NCBI GenBank assembly: GCA_014240055.1
Contig: JAAZXP010000001.1
Span: 1 to 64,000, forward strand
DNA: 64,000 nt
Source of the DNA: Methanobacteriota archaeon
GTDB taxonomy: Archaea > Thermoplasmatota > Poseidoniia > MGIII > CG-Epi1
Reading direction: 5' to 3'
Positions 35,241-43,108 of this stretch are shown here, piece after piece; the stretch's first letter is position 1; every line of letters starts with the position of its first letter. The notes below the pieces were generated by a model. The model worked only from the letters and a program-made list of their open reading frames with translations. It was not told where the DNA came from and did no database searches. Position numbers and translations under genes: made by a program.

Positions 35241-36026
35241 CTATTTTTCTAGGTAATTAACGATATTGTGCCAGAATGCAGTTTCAGCAAGAACTAATTT
35301 ATGTTTTTTAATTACCTCTCGTGGAGTTCGTAGTTTCTCGAAATGTATGTCTTCATAATTTACTTTTAGGAGTGTAAGAAAGTGTGGTTTACTAACTGTA
35401 AAATATATGTGTTCACCTTTTAGTGCCTTTTCAATGTCTTTTATTGTTCTTGCACCTCTACAGACATCGCTTGTAGCTCCTATCATTGTTCGAATTTGGT
35501 GCCACAGAAAAGATCGGCCTTCAATGTCACAGGCTAGACCATTTCTGATTTTTTTTACAGATATACTAAAAATTTCAAGTTCGGGATTTGGATTATTTCG
35601 TTTGTCTTTCTTTGCAAAATTTTCAAAATTATGTTTACCTTTAAATATTTGTATTACCTTATTAAATTCTTTATAATCAACGTCTTCGTAGATCAAGTAC
35701 CTATATAATCTCGAAGTAGCCTTTCTGGGATTAAAATGCTCCTTAACTTCGCAAAATCCATTAATCCAAACATCATGTCCGCTCAATTTCTCAGTCAATT
35801 TCCCAGCTAACAGTTCGCTTTTCATTTCCGAACTCGTTAATATTACGTTAGCGATGGCACTTACTCCCTTATCGGTTCTACTTGCGAATTGAGGATTTGA
35901 TGCTCCACACTCAGCTAATTTTTCAGTTAGAATTCGTCCTACAGTTTCTACATTAGGTTGTATTTGTGATCCATGATATGATTTACCTAAATATGCTATA
36001 CGGATTAGAGTCCAATACAATTTCAT
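35241..36026 (-). CDS. truA: tRNA pseudouridine synthase A
   Basis: This 261-residue protein has the catalytic motif ASRTDKGVSA near residues 48-57 (Asp52) and RLYRYLIY and FLWHQIRTMIG blocks of TruA. It makes pseudouridine at positions 38-40 of tRNA. It starts three bases after the sucD stop region, on the same strand, and leads into gar1-tfb, so RNA-modification genes cluster here. Confidence 0.93.
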   Translation of the reverse strand: MKLYWTLIRIAYLGKSYHGSQIQPNVETVGRILTEKLAECGASNPQFASRTDKGVSAIANVILTSSEMKSELLAGKLTEKLSGHDVWINGFCEVKEHFNPRKATSRLYRYLIYEDVDYKEFNKVIQIFKGKHNFENFAKKDKRNNPNPELEIFSISVKKIRNGLACDIEGRSFLWHQIRTMIGATSDVCRGARTIKDIEKALKGEHIYFTVSKPHFLTLLKVNYEDIHFEKLRTPREVIKKHKLVLAETAFWHNIVNYLEK

Positions 36027-36029
36027 TAA

Positions 36030-36893
36030 CTAAAGTATCTCTTCAAGAGTTTTTCCCAATTCAGAAGGGTTTTCAGACACATGAATTCCAGCTCGTTCCA
36101 TTGCCTTCATTTTAGCTTTAGCCGTCCCTTTTCCACCAGATATAATGGCACCAGCATGCCCCATACGTTTACCGGGTGGTGCAGTTCTCCCTGCGATAAA
36201 ACCAACAACTGGTTTTGACACATATTCTTTTACATATTCGGATGCAGTTTCTTCAGCACTCCCACCTATTTCTCCTATCATTATGATTGATTTTGTATCA
36301 TTGTCTCTTTCAAAGGCTTCCAGACAATCAATAAAATTTGTTCCATTTACTGGATCTCCACCTATTCCAACGCATGTTGATTGTCCTAGTCCTTTTTCAG
36401 TTACTTGGTTTACAGCCTCATAAGTTAAAGTTCCAGAACGTGAAATTATTCCAACATCACCTCTGCGGTGTATGTGGCCAGGCATTATGCCAACCTTGCT
36501 CTTTCCTGGCGTTATGATTCCTGGACAATTTGGACCAATAAGACGAGTATCCTTTGTTTCAATGTATTTTTTTACTTTAACCATATCAAGTGCAGGAATA
36601 CCTTCAGTAATTGCAACAATTAATTCAATACCTGAATCTGCAGCTTCCATTATTGCATCAGCTGCGAAAGCTGGTGGGACAAAGATACATGAAACATTAG
36701 CTCCAGCATCAGTTGCTTCAGAGAGAGTGTCCCATATCGGTAATCCTTGAGTTTCTTGGCCACCTTTACCAGGTGTTACTCCACCAATGACCTTTGTTCC
36801 GTAGTCTAGCATTTGTTCGGTATGGAATTGACCATTTTTACCAGTGATACCTTGTACCACTATTTTACTGTTGGAATCTAGCCAAATACTCAT
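36030..36893 (-). CDS. sucD: Succinyl-CoA synthetase alpha subunit
   Basis: This 287-residue protein has the CoA-binding GITGKNGQFHTEQMLDYG, IGPNCPGIITPGKSKVGIMPG, SRSGTLTYEAVNQ and the phospho-histidine region GHAGAIISGGKGTA. It makes ATP or GTP from succinyl-CoA in the TCA cycle. Its start overlaps the sucC stop by four bases. Confidence 0.96.
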   Translation of the reverse strand: MSIWLDSNSKIVVQGITGKNGQFHTEQMLDYGTKVIGGVTPGKGGQETQGLPIWDTLSEATDAGANVSCIFVPPAFAADAIMEAADSGIELIVAITEGIPALDMVKVKKYIETKDTRLIGPNCPGIITPGKSKVGIMPGHIHRRGDVGIISRSGTLTYEAVNQVTEKGLGQSTCVGIGGDPVNGTNFIDCLEAFERDNDTKSIIMIGEIGGSAEETASEYVKEYVSKPVVGFIAGRTAPPGKRMGHAGAIISGGKGTAKAKMKAMERAGIHVSENPSELGKTLEEIL

Positions 36894-38059
36894 GCGTTTC
36901 CTCCTATTGAATTAATAGCTTTAATAGCTCCATCATTCATATCATCTGCAGCAATTAAATCAAGTCCAGATTCAGACAGCATTTGTTTACCTAGTTCCAC
37001 GTTTGTGCCTGCCAGCCTAACTATAAGAGGTACATTCATGTTGATTTCCTTTGCTGCGGTTATTATTCCTTCTGCAATAAAATCACATCTCATTATTCCT
37101 CCAAATATATTGACAAATATAGCTTTAACTTCAGGATCAGATAAAATGACTTTGAATCCCTCAGCAACTTGTTTTGCATCTGCTCCACCTCCCACATCTA
37201 AAAAATTAGCAGGTTCACCACCGTGAAGCTTGATAATATCCATAGTAGCCATGGCCAATCCAGCTCCGTTTACCATACATCCAATTTCACCATTGAGTTT
37301 GATGTAATTTAATCCAACTTCATTTGCTCTAGTTTCTAGTGGTTCTTCTTCACTAACATCTCTTAATTTTGCAACTTCCTTATGTCGGAATAGACCCGAG
37401 CTATCAAAATTTATCTTTGCATCTAATGCTATAATTTCATCATCAGAACTAACTACAAGTGGATTTATTTCCACAATTGAACAGTCTAAGTTTATAAACA
37501 GCTTATAGAGACTTTTCATAAATTTCATGCAATGTTTAATTTGATTTCCTTCTAATCCCAGCCCAAATGCTATTTTTCTTGCTTGCCAATCTCCAAGACC
37601 AGTAACAGGATCAACATGAACTTTTAGAATTTTCTCAGGGTTTTTACTAGCAACTTCTTCAATTTCGACTCCACCTTCAACTGATGCCATTATCACAGGC
37701 AAGTCTTTTTCGCGATCTAAGACTATTCCCAGGTATAATTCCCTAGATATACTACATCCTTCTTCAACATATATTTTTTTAACTTCTACACCGTCAGCAG
37801 TTGTTTGCGGAGTAATAAGTTTTGAACCTATTAATTTTTCAGAAGCTTCGTAGACTTCATCGGGTGAACGGCAAAGTATGATTCCTCCTCCCTTACCTCT
37901 TCCACCAGCATGCACTTGAGCTTTAACTACCCAAATACTTCCTCCTAGTTCTTTACAAGCATTAGCAGCTTCATTAGCATTTGAAGCTACAACGCCTCTT
38001 AGAGTTTTTACACCATACTGCTCAAACAGAGCTTTTGCTTGGTATTCATGGATGTTCAT
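36890..38059 (-). CDS. sucC: Succinyl-CoA synthetase beta subunit
   Basis: This 389-residue protein starts MNIHEYQAKALFEQYGV and has the ATP-grasp elements VKAQVHAGGRGKGGG and EINPLVV, and the C-terminal VNIFGGIMRCD and LAGTNVELGK. Length is standard. It is the first gene of sucC-sucD and diverges from the L10e gene over a 101-base gap. Confidence 0.96.
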   Translation of the reverse strand: MNIHEYQAKALFEQYGVKTLRGVVASNANEAANACKELGGSIWVVKAQVHAGGRGKGGGIILCRSPDEVYEASEKLIGSKLITPQTTADGVEVKKIYVEEGCSISRELYLGIVLDREKDLPVIMASVEGGVEIEEVASKNPEKILKVHVDPVTGLGDWQARKIAFGLGLEGNQIKHCMKFMKSLYKLFINLDCSIVEINPLVVSSDDEIIALDAKINFDSSGLFRHKEVAKLRDVSEEEPLETRANEVGLNYIKLNGEIGCMVNGAGLAMATMDIIKLHGGEPANFLDVGGGADAKQVAEGFKVILSDPEVKAIFVNIFGGIMRCDFIAEGIITAAKEINMNVPLIVRLAGTNVELGKQMLSESGLDLIAADDMNDGAIKAINSIGGNA

Positions 38060-38160
38060 ATCATATTACACACAGATTGGGGTTTAATACTCTAATCTTA
38101 GCATATGATTACGTAAAGATTTAAATAGAACACAATCTGCCGCCAAAAGTAGGTTATTAA

Positions 38161-38646
38161 ATGGCTAAGAAAAATCCTGCCCATATGTTTCGGGGCAAGA
38201 AAAAAGCATATACTCGAAAAGAGTACATCGGTGGCGTTCCCGCAAGCCGTATAACTCAGTTCGATATAGGATCAGCAACAACAGATTTTAGTGTTAAGGT
38301 TACATTGTCTGCAGACGAAGAATGTCTTGTAAGACATAATGCTTTGGAATCTGCTAGGGTTACTGCCAATAGGTATATTCAAGCGCGGGCTGGCCGCGAA
38401 GGATATCATTTGAAGGTTAGAGTATATCCTCATCATGTATTGAGACATAATAAAATTGCACAAGGGGCTGGGGCCGATCGAGTTTCAATGGGTATGCGTA
38501 AGTCTTTTGGAAAGACAGTTGGAACTGCAGCTAGGGTTAAATCAGGTCAAAAATTGATTACATTAAGTACTTCAGATGAATTTCTTGCTGAGGCTAAAGA
38601 GGCATTGAGAAAACATCCCACAAGCTTCCAACACCTTGTAAGATAG
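38161..38646 (+). CDS. rpl10e: Large-subunit ribosomal protein L10e (uL16)
   Basis: This 161-residue protein matches archaeal L10e/uL16 (AHMFRGKKKAYTRKEYIGGVP, RVYPHHVLRHNKIAQGAGADRVS in parts, MGMRKSFGKTVGTAARV). It sits near the peptidyl-transferase centre. A TATA-like ATTTAAATA (about 38117-38126) and an AGGT ribosome site before ATG indicate a leadered transcript. The next gene follows after 16 bases. Confidence 0.96.
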   Translation: MAKKNPAHMFRGKKKAYTRKEYIGGVPASRITQFDIGSATTDFSVKVTLSADEECLVRHNALESARVTANRYIQARAGREGYHLKVRVYPHHVLRHNKIAQGAGADRVSMGMRKSFGKTVGTAARVKSGQKLITLSTSDEFLAEAKEALRKHPTSFQHLVR

Positions 38647-38662
38647 TGGTCAATCAAAAATA

Positions 38663-38917
38663 ATGGCTGAACTCGTTAAGAAACTAGGATTACCCAAACC
38701 TGATGGTTTTTTGTATTTTGTTGAAAGTGATTGTACCGTCTGGAAACACCAAGGAGGTCAAAAAACTTTGATATCAGATACAGTTATAGAAAGAGAAGAT
38801 GGATACTTGTATTTTATTGATCTTAACGGAGATTTAGCTAAAAAAACTAATATTCAACAAATGGATAAAGAAACTAAAGATTTATACAAACCAGGGACAC
38901 AGGTTCCAAGAAAATAG
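38663..38917 (+). CDS. 84-residue protein of unknown function downstream of L10e
   Basis: The family is not recognised. The protein is soluble, with beta-rich segments (DGFLYFVESDCTVWKH and DGYLYFIDLNGDLAKK), a repeat-like DG-LYF motif that occurs twice, and a basic C-terminus. It starts with ATG 16 bases after rpl10e and is probably cotranscribed with it. It is convergent with the gene at 38929, 11 bases away. Confidence 0.7.
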   Translation: MAELVKKLGLPKPDGFLYFVESDCTVWKHQGGQKTLISDTVIEREDGYLYFIDLNGDLAKKTNIQQMDKETKDLYKPGTQVPRK

Positions 38918-38928
38918 TTTTTAGAAAG

Positions 38929-39627
38929 CTACCAAAATTTCCACCACGCCTCTTTTTGTGGTAAAGTTCTATTTTTCATTTTATTAGCATAGTCCTCATC
39001 ACCATCAGATATTCCTTTTATTATTGCTACATCCATACTTCTGTACGCAATTTTTCCAGCTGGGCTCATATCTTTTAGAGAAATTAAGGCATTAGTGGTC
39101 AATGTCTTTAATAATTCAAGCCTCTTTCTATCAAATTCAATAGTCCCTGAAGCACTTACGTTTTCACCAACTGCATCAGAAATTAATGTTGATAAATCAG
39201 TATTGCCATCCAGTTCCTTTTCTCTAAACCATAATGAAAAGCCAGCTAGAAAGCTCAGTTCGCTTTCTATCCATTCACCCAATGATCTTGATATTAAATC
39301 TCTAGTAATTTTGCTATCTTCTGACCAATATTCTTTTGCATGCTTTGGAAATTTAGTGTCCATTATTGTATTAATTTCCTCTATTTCTTTAGTGCGCAAC
39401 TTTATCTTTGTAGCTAAATTCTCAGATATCCAAGAATAGTTACAGGATATCTTCAGATTGCTATCTTCTTTTTTTTTGAAAAAGTTCAGAGAATCTTGAT
39501 TTGAAATTACTTCAGCTACTTTATCTATACTTAGTTTAGATTCATTAGCAGCCTCTTCAATGGTAAGTTTTTTACCAATTATTGAAATGAAAAGTTCAGC
39601 CACTTCACCTTTACCAGGTTCTTTCAT
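38929..39627 (-). CDS. 232-residue protein of unknown function coupled to IPK
   Basis: No family is recognised. Residues 1-50 (GEVAELFISIIGKKLTIEEAANESKLSIDKVAEVISNQ) look like a helix-turn-helix of the kind that reads DNA, followed by a mostly helical region and an unusual Trp-rich end (EAWWKFW). No membrane segment is visible. Its ATG overlaps the IPK stop by four bases, so it is translated with the isoprenoid gene. A DNA-binding or adaptor role is only a guess. Confidence 0.65.
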   Translation of the reverse strand: MKEPGKGEVAELFISIIGKKLTIEEAANESKLSIDKVAEVISNQDSLNFFKKKEDSNLKISCNYSWISENLATKIKLRTKEIEEINTIMDTKFPKHAKEYWSEDSKITRDLISRSLGEWIESELSFLAGFSLWFREKELDGNTDLSTLISDAVGENVSASGTIEFDRKRLELLKTLTTNALISLKDMSPAGKIAYRSMDVAIIKGISDGDEDYANKMKNRTLPQKEAWWKFW

Positions 39628-40406
39628 AAAACAACCTCACTTCCTCTTGGATTACCAGTTAATACCATCTCCAAGGAGTCTAAATTAGTTATCCAACATT
39701 GGCTGTGCTGAGCTATTTCGAGTGCACATTCCAATTTTCCAATTAATCCACCGGTAACATCCGTGTTTCCATTGCTAAATGTTTTTTCTTTCAATTCTCT
39801 AATGATTTTTGCGTCAACTCTAGGAATAACTTTACTATCCTTAGATTTTGGATCGCCATCCATTACTCCAGGCAGATCCATTACAAATACTGAGAAAGCA
39901 GGTTTGTATATTCGTGCTAATTCCATCATTATAACATCACCACTTAGTATATTAATTCCTTGTAATTCATCATCTGTAGCATCACCAAATGTAATGGGTA
40001 TATTACCTTCTTCAATACACTTATCAAATATTTCAGTAGGGAATTTAGCGATATTTCGGGCACCCTTAGTGATCATAGTTTTAGAGGGGATAACAGATTT
40101 AGTTTTCATTCCATTTTTTTCAATAATACTACATAAAACATGATTTAATTTTTCCATTTGTTCTCTTATCTCAGCAATAGATTTTTTTTGCTCTGGACTT
40201 TCGTTTAATCCATCAATTAGATTAAATTTTTGAGCAATTGGATGTCCGAATGATCCGGCTCCATGGACCACAATAATATCATATTCTTTGTTATTCAAAA
40301 CTTTTCCAATTCTGTCTAAATTTATGGTATTAATCTTTGGTGTGTCACTCATTTTTTCGGTAATTAAAGATCCCCCAAATTTTAAAAGAATTTTTTCTTT
40401 AGACAT
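39624..40406 (-). CDS. Isopentenyl phosphate kinase
   Basis: The enzyme phosphorylates isopentenyl phosphate to IPP, the last step of the alternative mevalonate pathway. Motifs are LLKFGGSLIT at the N-terminus, VVHGAGSFGHPIA, the phosphate-binding GDATDDELQGINILSGD and DVTGGLIGK. I start at ATG 40406, which places KFGGS near residue 8 as in the family. An upstream ATG at 40454 would add 16 residues that do not match and would run into the divergent promoter. It is followed by the unknown gene at 38929. Confidence 0.9.
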   Translation of the reverse strand: MSKEKILLKFGGSLITEKMSDTPKINTINLDRIGKVLNNKEYDIIVVHGAGSFGHPIAQKFNLIDGLNESPEQKKSIAEIREQMEKLNHVLCSIIEKNGMKTKSVIPSKTMITKGARNIAKFPTEIFDKCIEEGNIPITFGDATDDELQGINILSGDVIMMELARIYKPAFSVFVMDLPGVMDGDPKSKDSKVIPRVDAKIIRELKEKTFSNGNTDVTGGLIGKLECALEIAQHSQCWITNLDSLEMVLTGNPRGSEVVL

Positions 40407-40483
40407 GATTCTCTTTGTAGATATAGATAAGTCGTCAAAAAGGTAGAGTGTCATTGATTAAATAGCACTATCAATGCCTAAAA

Positions 40484-41623
40484 GTGCAGAATAAGATAGG
40501 TCTTGCCTTGTTCGGGGCTTTGTGTTATAATTTGACTCAAGGTTTAGCCTTTACTTTAGTTAGGATGCAGGCAAATGCACTTGGCGATTTTCGAACTTTA
40601 GGTTTAGTGGTGGGTTTACCCAATTTTGCCCTCGTGGGTGGTTCTTTCTTTTGGGGAGTTATAGCTGATCGCTGGCAAAACCGTAAAGCTGTCGTTGTAT
40701 TGTGCGCGATGTTTTCTGCAATTTTGTATATTCCGTTACCGTGGTTAAGTCCATTTGGTTTGATAGTTGTTAGGACTTTGCAGTCTTTTTTTCTCGGTGG
40801 AATGGTTCAGATAGCAACATTATTTTCTGAGTTAAATCCGGAAGCTAGAGCAACATTGATGGGAAAGCTTGAGGCTGCCTTAGGTTTTGGATGGGGTGCA
40901 GGAGCTTTTCTGGGTGGTTTTCTTGTATTGTCTGAGGATTATGGTTCATCTCATCCAACGGTTATTTTTTCCTTTTTACTAACGGCTTCATTAGGTATTT
41001 TTGCAGTTGTTGGATATATGGGCTCAACAGAAAGATATACAGCTAGGGAGGTAATTCGGTTAGAATTTGGAGAGTATTTTTGGCCAATATCTCGGCTCTT
41101 TGTTACGACTTTTATTATGTTTTTTGGATATATGTTTTTTTTGAGTATATCTCCTATATATCTAACAGAAGTTGCAGGTTCAAGTTTTGGTATGGGGATT
41201 ATAGTTTTACTTAGTGGAATAGTTCATGCCATCTCAGCACCATATATTGGAAGATTAGTCGATGCCTATCCTAGAGAGAATGCGATAAGAGCCTCAACGA
41301 TAATGGTATTTCTTAGTTTAACTATTTACTCCTTAACAAATAATATATATTTGATAACTTTAGCTTTTTTACCTCCAATATACATGACTTATTTTTTGGG
41401 AGCTAGAGCAATCATTGCCGATAATGTCCCTTATCAACTTCGCGCTAGAGCCATGGGTCTTCTTACTTCATTTAGTCTATTGGGGAGTGGAGTAGGCAGT
41501 ATTGTGGTAGGTGAGCTATTAGTAAATATGAATTTTCAAGATGCTTTTCGTATAGGTTCTTTTTTGACCTTCATATCTATGTTAGTGGGTTGGTATCCTA
41601 TAAATAATAAAAATCATTCGTGA
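40484..41623 (+). CDS. Major facilitator superfamily transporter
   Basis: This 379-residue membrane protein has about 12 predicted helices in two halves. The MFS motif A-like GVIADRWQNRKAV follows helix 2, and GRLVDAYPRENAIRA follows helix 8. The substrate cannot be told. The start is GTG 40484; an ATG at 40474 is out of frame and closes at once. It diverges from IPK and ends in a ten-base overlap with the lysine dehydrogenase-like gene. Confidence 0.88.
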   Translation: MQNKIGLALFGALCYNLTQGLAFTLVRMQANALGDFRTLGLVVGLPNFALVGGSFFWGVIADRWQNRKAVVVLCAMFSAILYIPLPWLSPFGLIVVRTLQSFFLGGMVQIATLFSELNPEARATLMGKLEAALGFGWGAGAFLGGFLVLSEDYGSSHPTVIFSFLLTASLGIFAVVGYMGSTERYTAREVIRLEFGEYFWPISRLFVTTFIMFFGYMFFLSISPIYLTEVAGSSFGMGIIVLLSGIVHAISAPYIGRLVDAYPRENAIRASTIMVFLSLTIYSLTNNIYLITLAFLPPIYMTYFLGARAIIADNVPYQLRARAMGLLTSFSLLGSGVGSIVVGELLVNMNFQDAFRIGSFLTFISMLVGWYPINNKNHS

Positions 41624-42726
41624 TTAATACGTATATTTTTATCTTTGAGATAATCCATAACAAAATCGTAGTTTTGTTTATTTTGACCTAATATTTCGGG
41701 GCAAAGAATTCCAGTTTCAGTTATTCTATTTTCAATTATAAGCTTTGCGAATGCACAAGCAGTTAATCCTGTAGTTCTTGCCATACTACTCCACCCATCA
41801 GTCCTCTCATCGTATACTGTGTAGTTAATTTCAGAGTCATCCTTTTTGACTGCAGTAATTATCATAAATGTAAACTCTTCATCATCCTCCAATAATTTCC
41901 ATTCTTCAAATAATTCAAGGCATGTCTTTTCTTTCTTCGTCATCACAGTTCCATTAAAGTTTACGATTTCATTAGAAAAGCTATCTTTAGCTATTAATTC
42001 CTTCACTAATTGGGCATGGCCAGGATATCTAATTGTATATTCAAGAAGATTAGGAATTTCTGATATTTTTTCATCTGATTTAAGTAAAGTTCTTAGTCCA
42101 TCAGTTAAGAAAGCTTCAAGGGCTCCAATATCTTCAACTTCAAAATTTATAATATCAGATAGGGCCTCTTTTACTTTAATTTGTCCGTTGATTTTGATCC
42201 GAGCTGGCCTAGTATATTCTTCAATTACATCGATTGGTGAAAATGGAGCTTTATAATTCCAAGGTGGTTTTTTATCTTTGGGAAGGCCACCTACCATGGT
42301 TCTAATTTCTTTTATATCATTATTTGCAACAATATGTCCAATAATTAAATTACTTAGTCCAGGTGCAACTCCAGCATCAGGAATAATGGTGCAATTATGT
42401 TCCAATGCAAGGCTTGAAAGATCTAGACAATCTTCGGGCATAAAGGAAATATCTGTGCAAGAGATACCAAGTTTTATTAATTTTTTTAGGATACTAAAAC
42501 CCATAAATCCAGGAAGACAGTTAATGGCAAGTTGATAATTTTTAATTTCGGTTTCGAATAAAGAGTTATTAACATCTAATATTTTAATTCTAGTATTTGG
42601 ATTTCTATTTTCAACTTCTTTTAGATTATCTTTAGAATTATCAAAAACAGTTATTTGATAGTCTTTTGCAAGTTCAGTAGCTATAAGAGATCCTACCATT
42701 CCACTTCCAATGACTGCTATCTGCAT
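41614..42726 (-). CDS. Lysine 6-dehydrogenase/saccharopine dehydrogenase-family oxidoreductase
   Basis: I start at ATG 42726 (MQIAVIGSGMVGSLIATELAKD, a Rossmann NAD site). ATG 42789 would run through the end of sepF. The 370-residue protein matches the saccharopine dehydrogenase fold. Recalled lysine 6-dehydrogenase segments are close: IIPDAGVAPGLSN, MVGGLPK, IEEYTRPA, GALEAFLTDGLRTL, IRYPGHAQ and ARTTGLTACAFAKLI. It would deaminate lysine to a semialdehyde, but a saccharopine-linked reaction is possible. It follows sepF by five bases. Confidence 0.82.
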   Translation of the reverse strand: MQIAVIGSGMVGSLIATELAKDYQITVFDNSKDNLKEVENRNPNTRIKILDVNNSLFETEIKNYQLAINCLPGFMGFSILKKLIKLGISCTDISFMPEDCLDLSSLALEHNCTIIPDAGVAPGLSNLIIGHIVANNDIKEIRTMVGGLPKDKKPPWNYKAPFSPIDVIEEYTRPARIKINGQIKVKEALSDIINFEVEDIGALEAFLTDGLRTLLKSDEKISEIPNLLEYTIRYPGHAQLVKELIAKDSFSNEIVNFNGTVMTKKEKTCLELFEEWKLLEDDEEFTFMIITAVKKDDSEINYTVYDERTDGWSSMARTTGLTACAFAKLIIENRITETGILCPEILGQNKQNYDFVMDYLKDKNIRINHE

Positions 42727-42731
42727 TTGGT

Positions 42732-43088
42732 TCAGACACTCATTTTCTTTCTGGAAACTCTTACACCATTTGGAGCTACGACTATCCATTTCTGACTTAC
42801 GCCAACTAAATCACCATCAATGTCTGCCACAGCTCTTTCTAATTCAGCAAGTATCTTGTGTAACGTCTCTTGGTCGGAAGTGAGTGGCGTAAAGTCTATT
42901 AGAATCATGTTTCCATCATGAAGTTCAGTAGTAATTTGTTTTATTTGTTCTGGCTTGCTTAGCATCATAGTGTGAACAACCATGGACGCCTTGCCTCCAT
43001 AATCTTCAGCTTTGTCAGCACTCCAATTTCTCAAATCAAAAAATTGTTCAGTAGGTATTCTTCTCATTTGGGGTGGTGCAGCTGCCAT
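42732..43088 (-). CDS. sepF: SepF-like FtsZ membrane-anchor protein
   Basis: This 118-residue protein has the SepF core (KQITTELHDGNMILIDFTPL, AELERAVADIDG, VAPNGVRV). The hydrophobic, basic start (MAAAPPQMRRIPTEQFF) could be the membrane-targeting amphipathic helix. In archaea SepF tethers the FtsZ ring. FtsZ is encoded about 28 kb away. It lies 20 bases after the M6 protease gene and five before the lysine dehydrogenase-like gene, an unusual neighbourhood. Confidence 0.85.
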   Translation of the reverse strand: MAAAPPQMRRIPTEQFFDLRNWSADKAEDYGGKASMVVHTMMLSKPEQIKQITTELHDGNMILIDFTPLTSDQETLHKILAELERAVADIDGDLVGVSQKWIVVAPNGVRVSRKKMSV

Positions 43089-43108
43089 GTTTGAATATTC
43101 AGTTGTAG

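Noticed and set aside
40407..40454. Longer N-terminus for isopentenyl phosphate kinase from ATG 40454.
   Set aside because: The extra residues do not fit the family, where the KFGGS motif is near the start, and they occupy the divergent promoter.
42727..42789. Longer N-terminus for the lysine dehydrogenase-like protein, running through the end of sepF.
   Set aside because: ATG 42726 gives a normal Rossmann start and the longer form overlaps sepF by about 60 bases.
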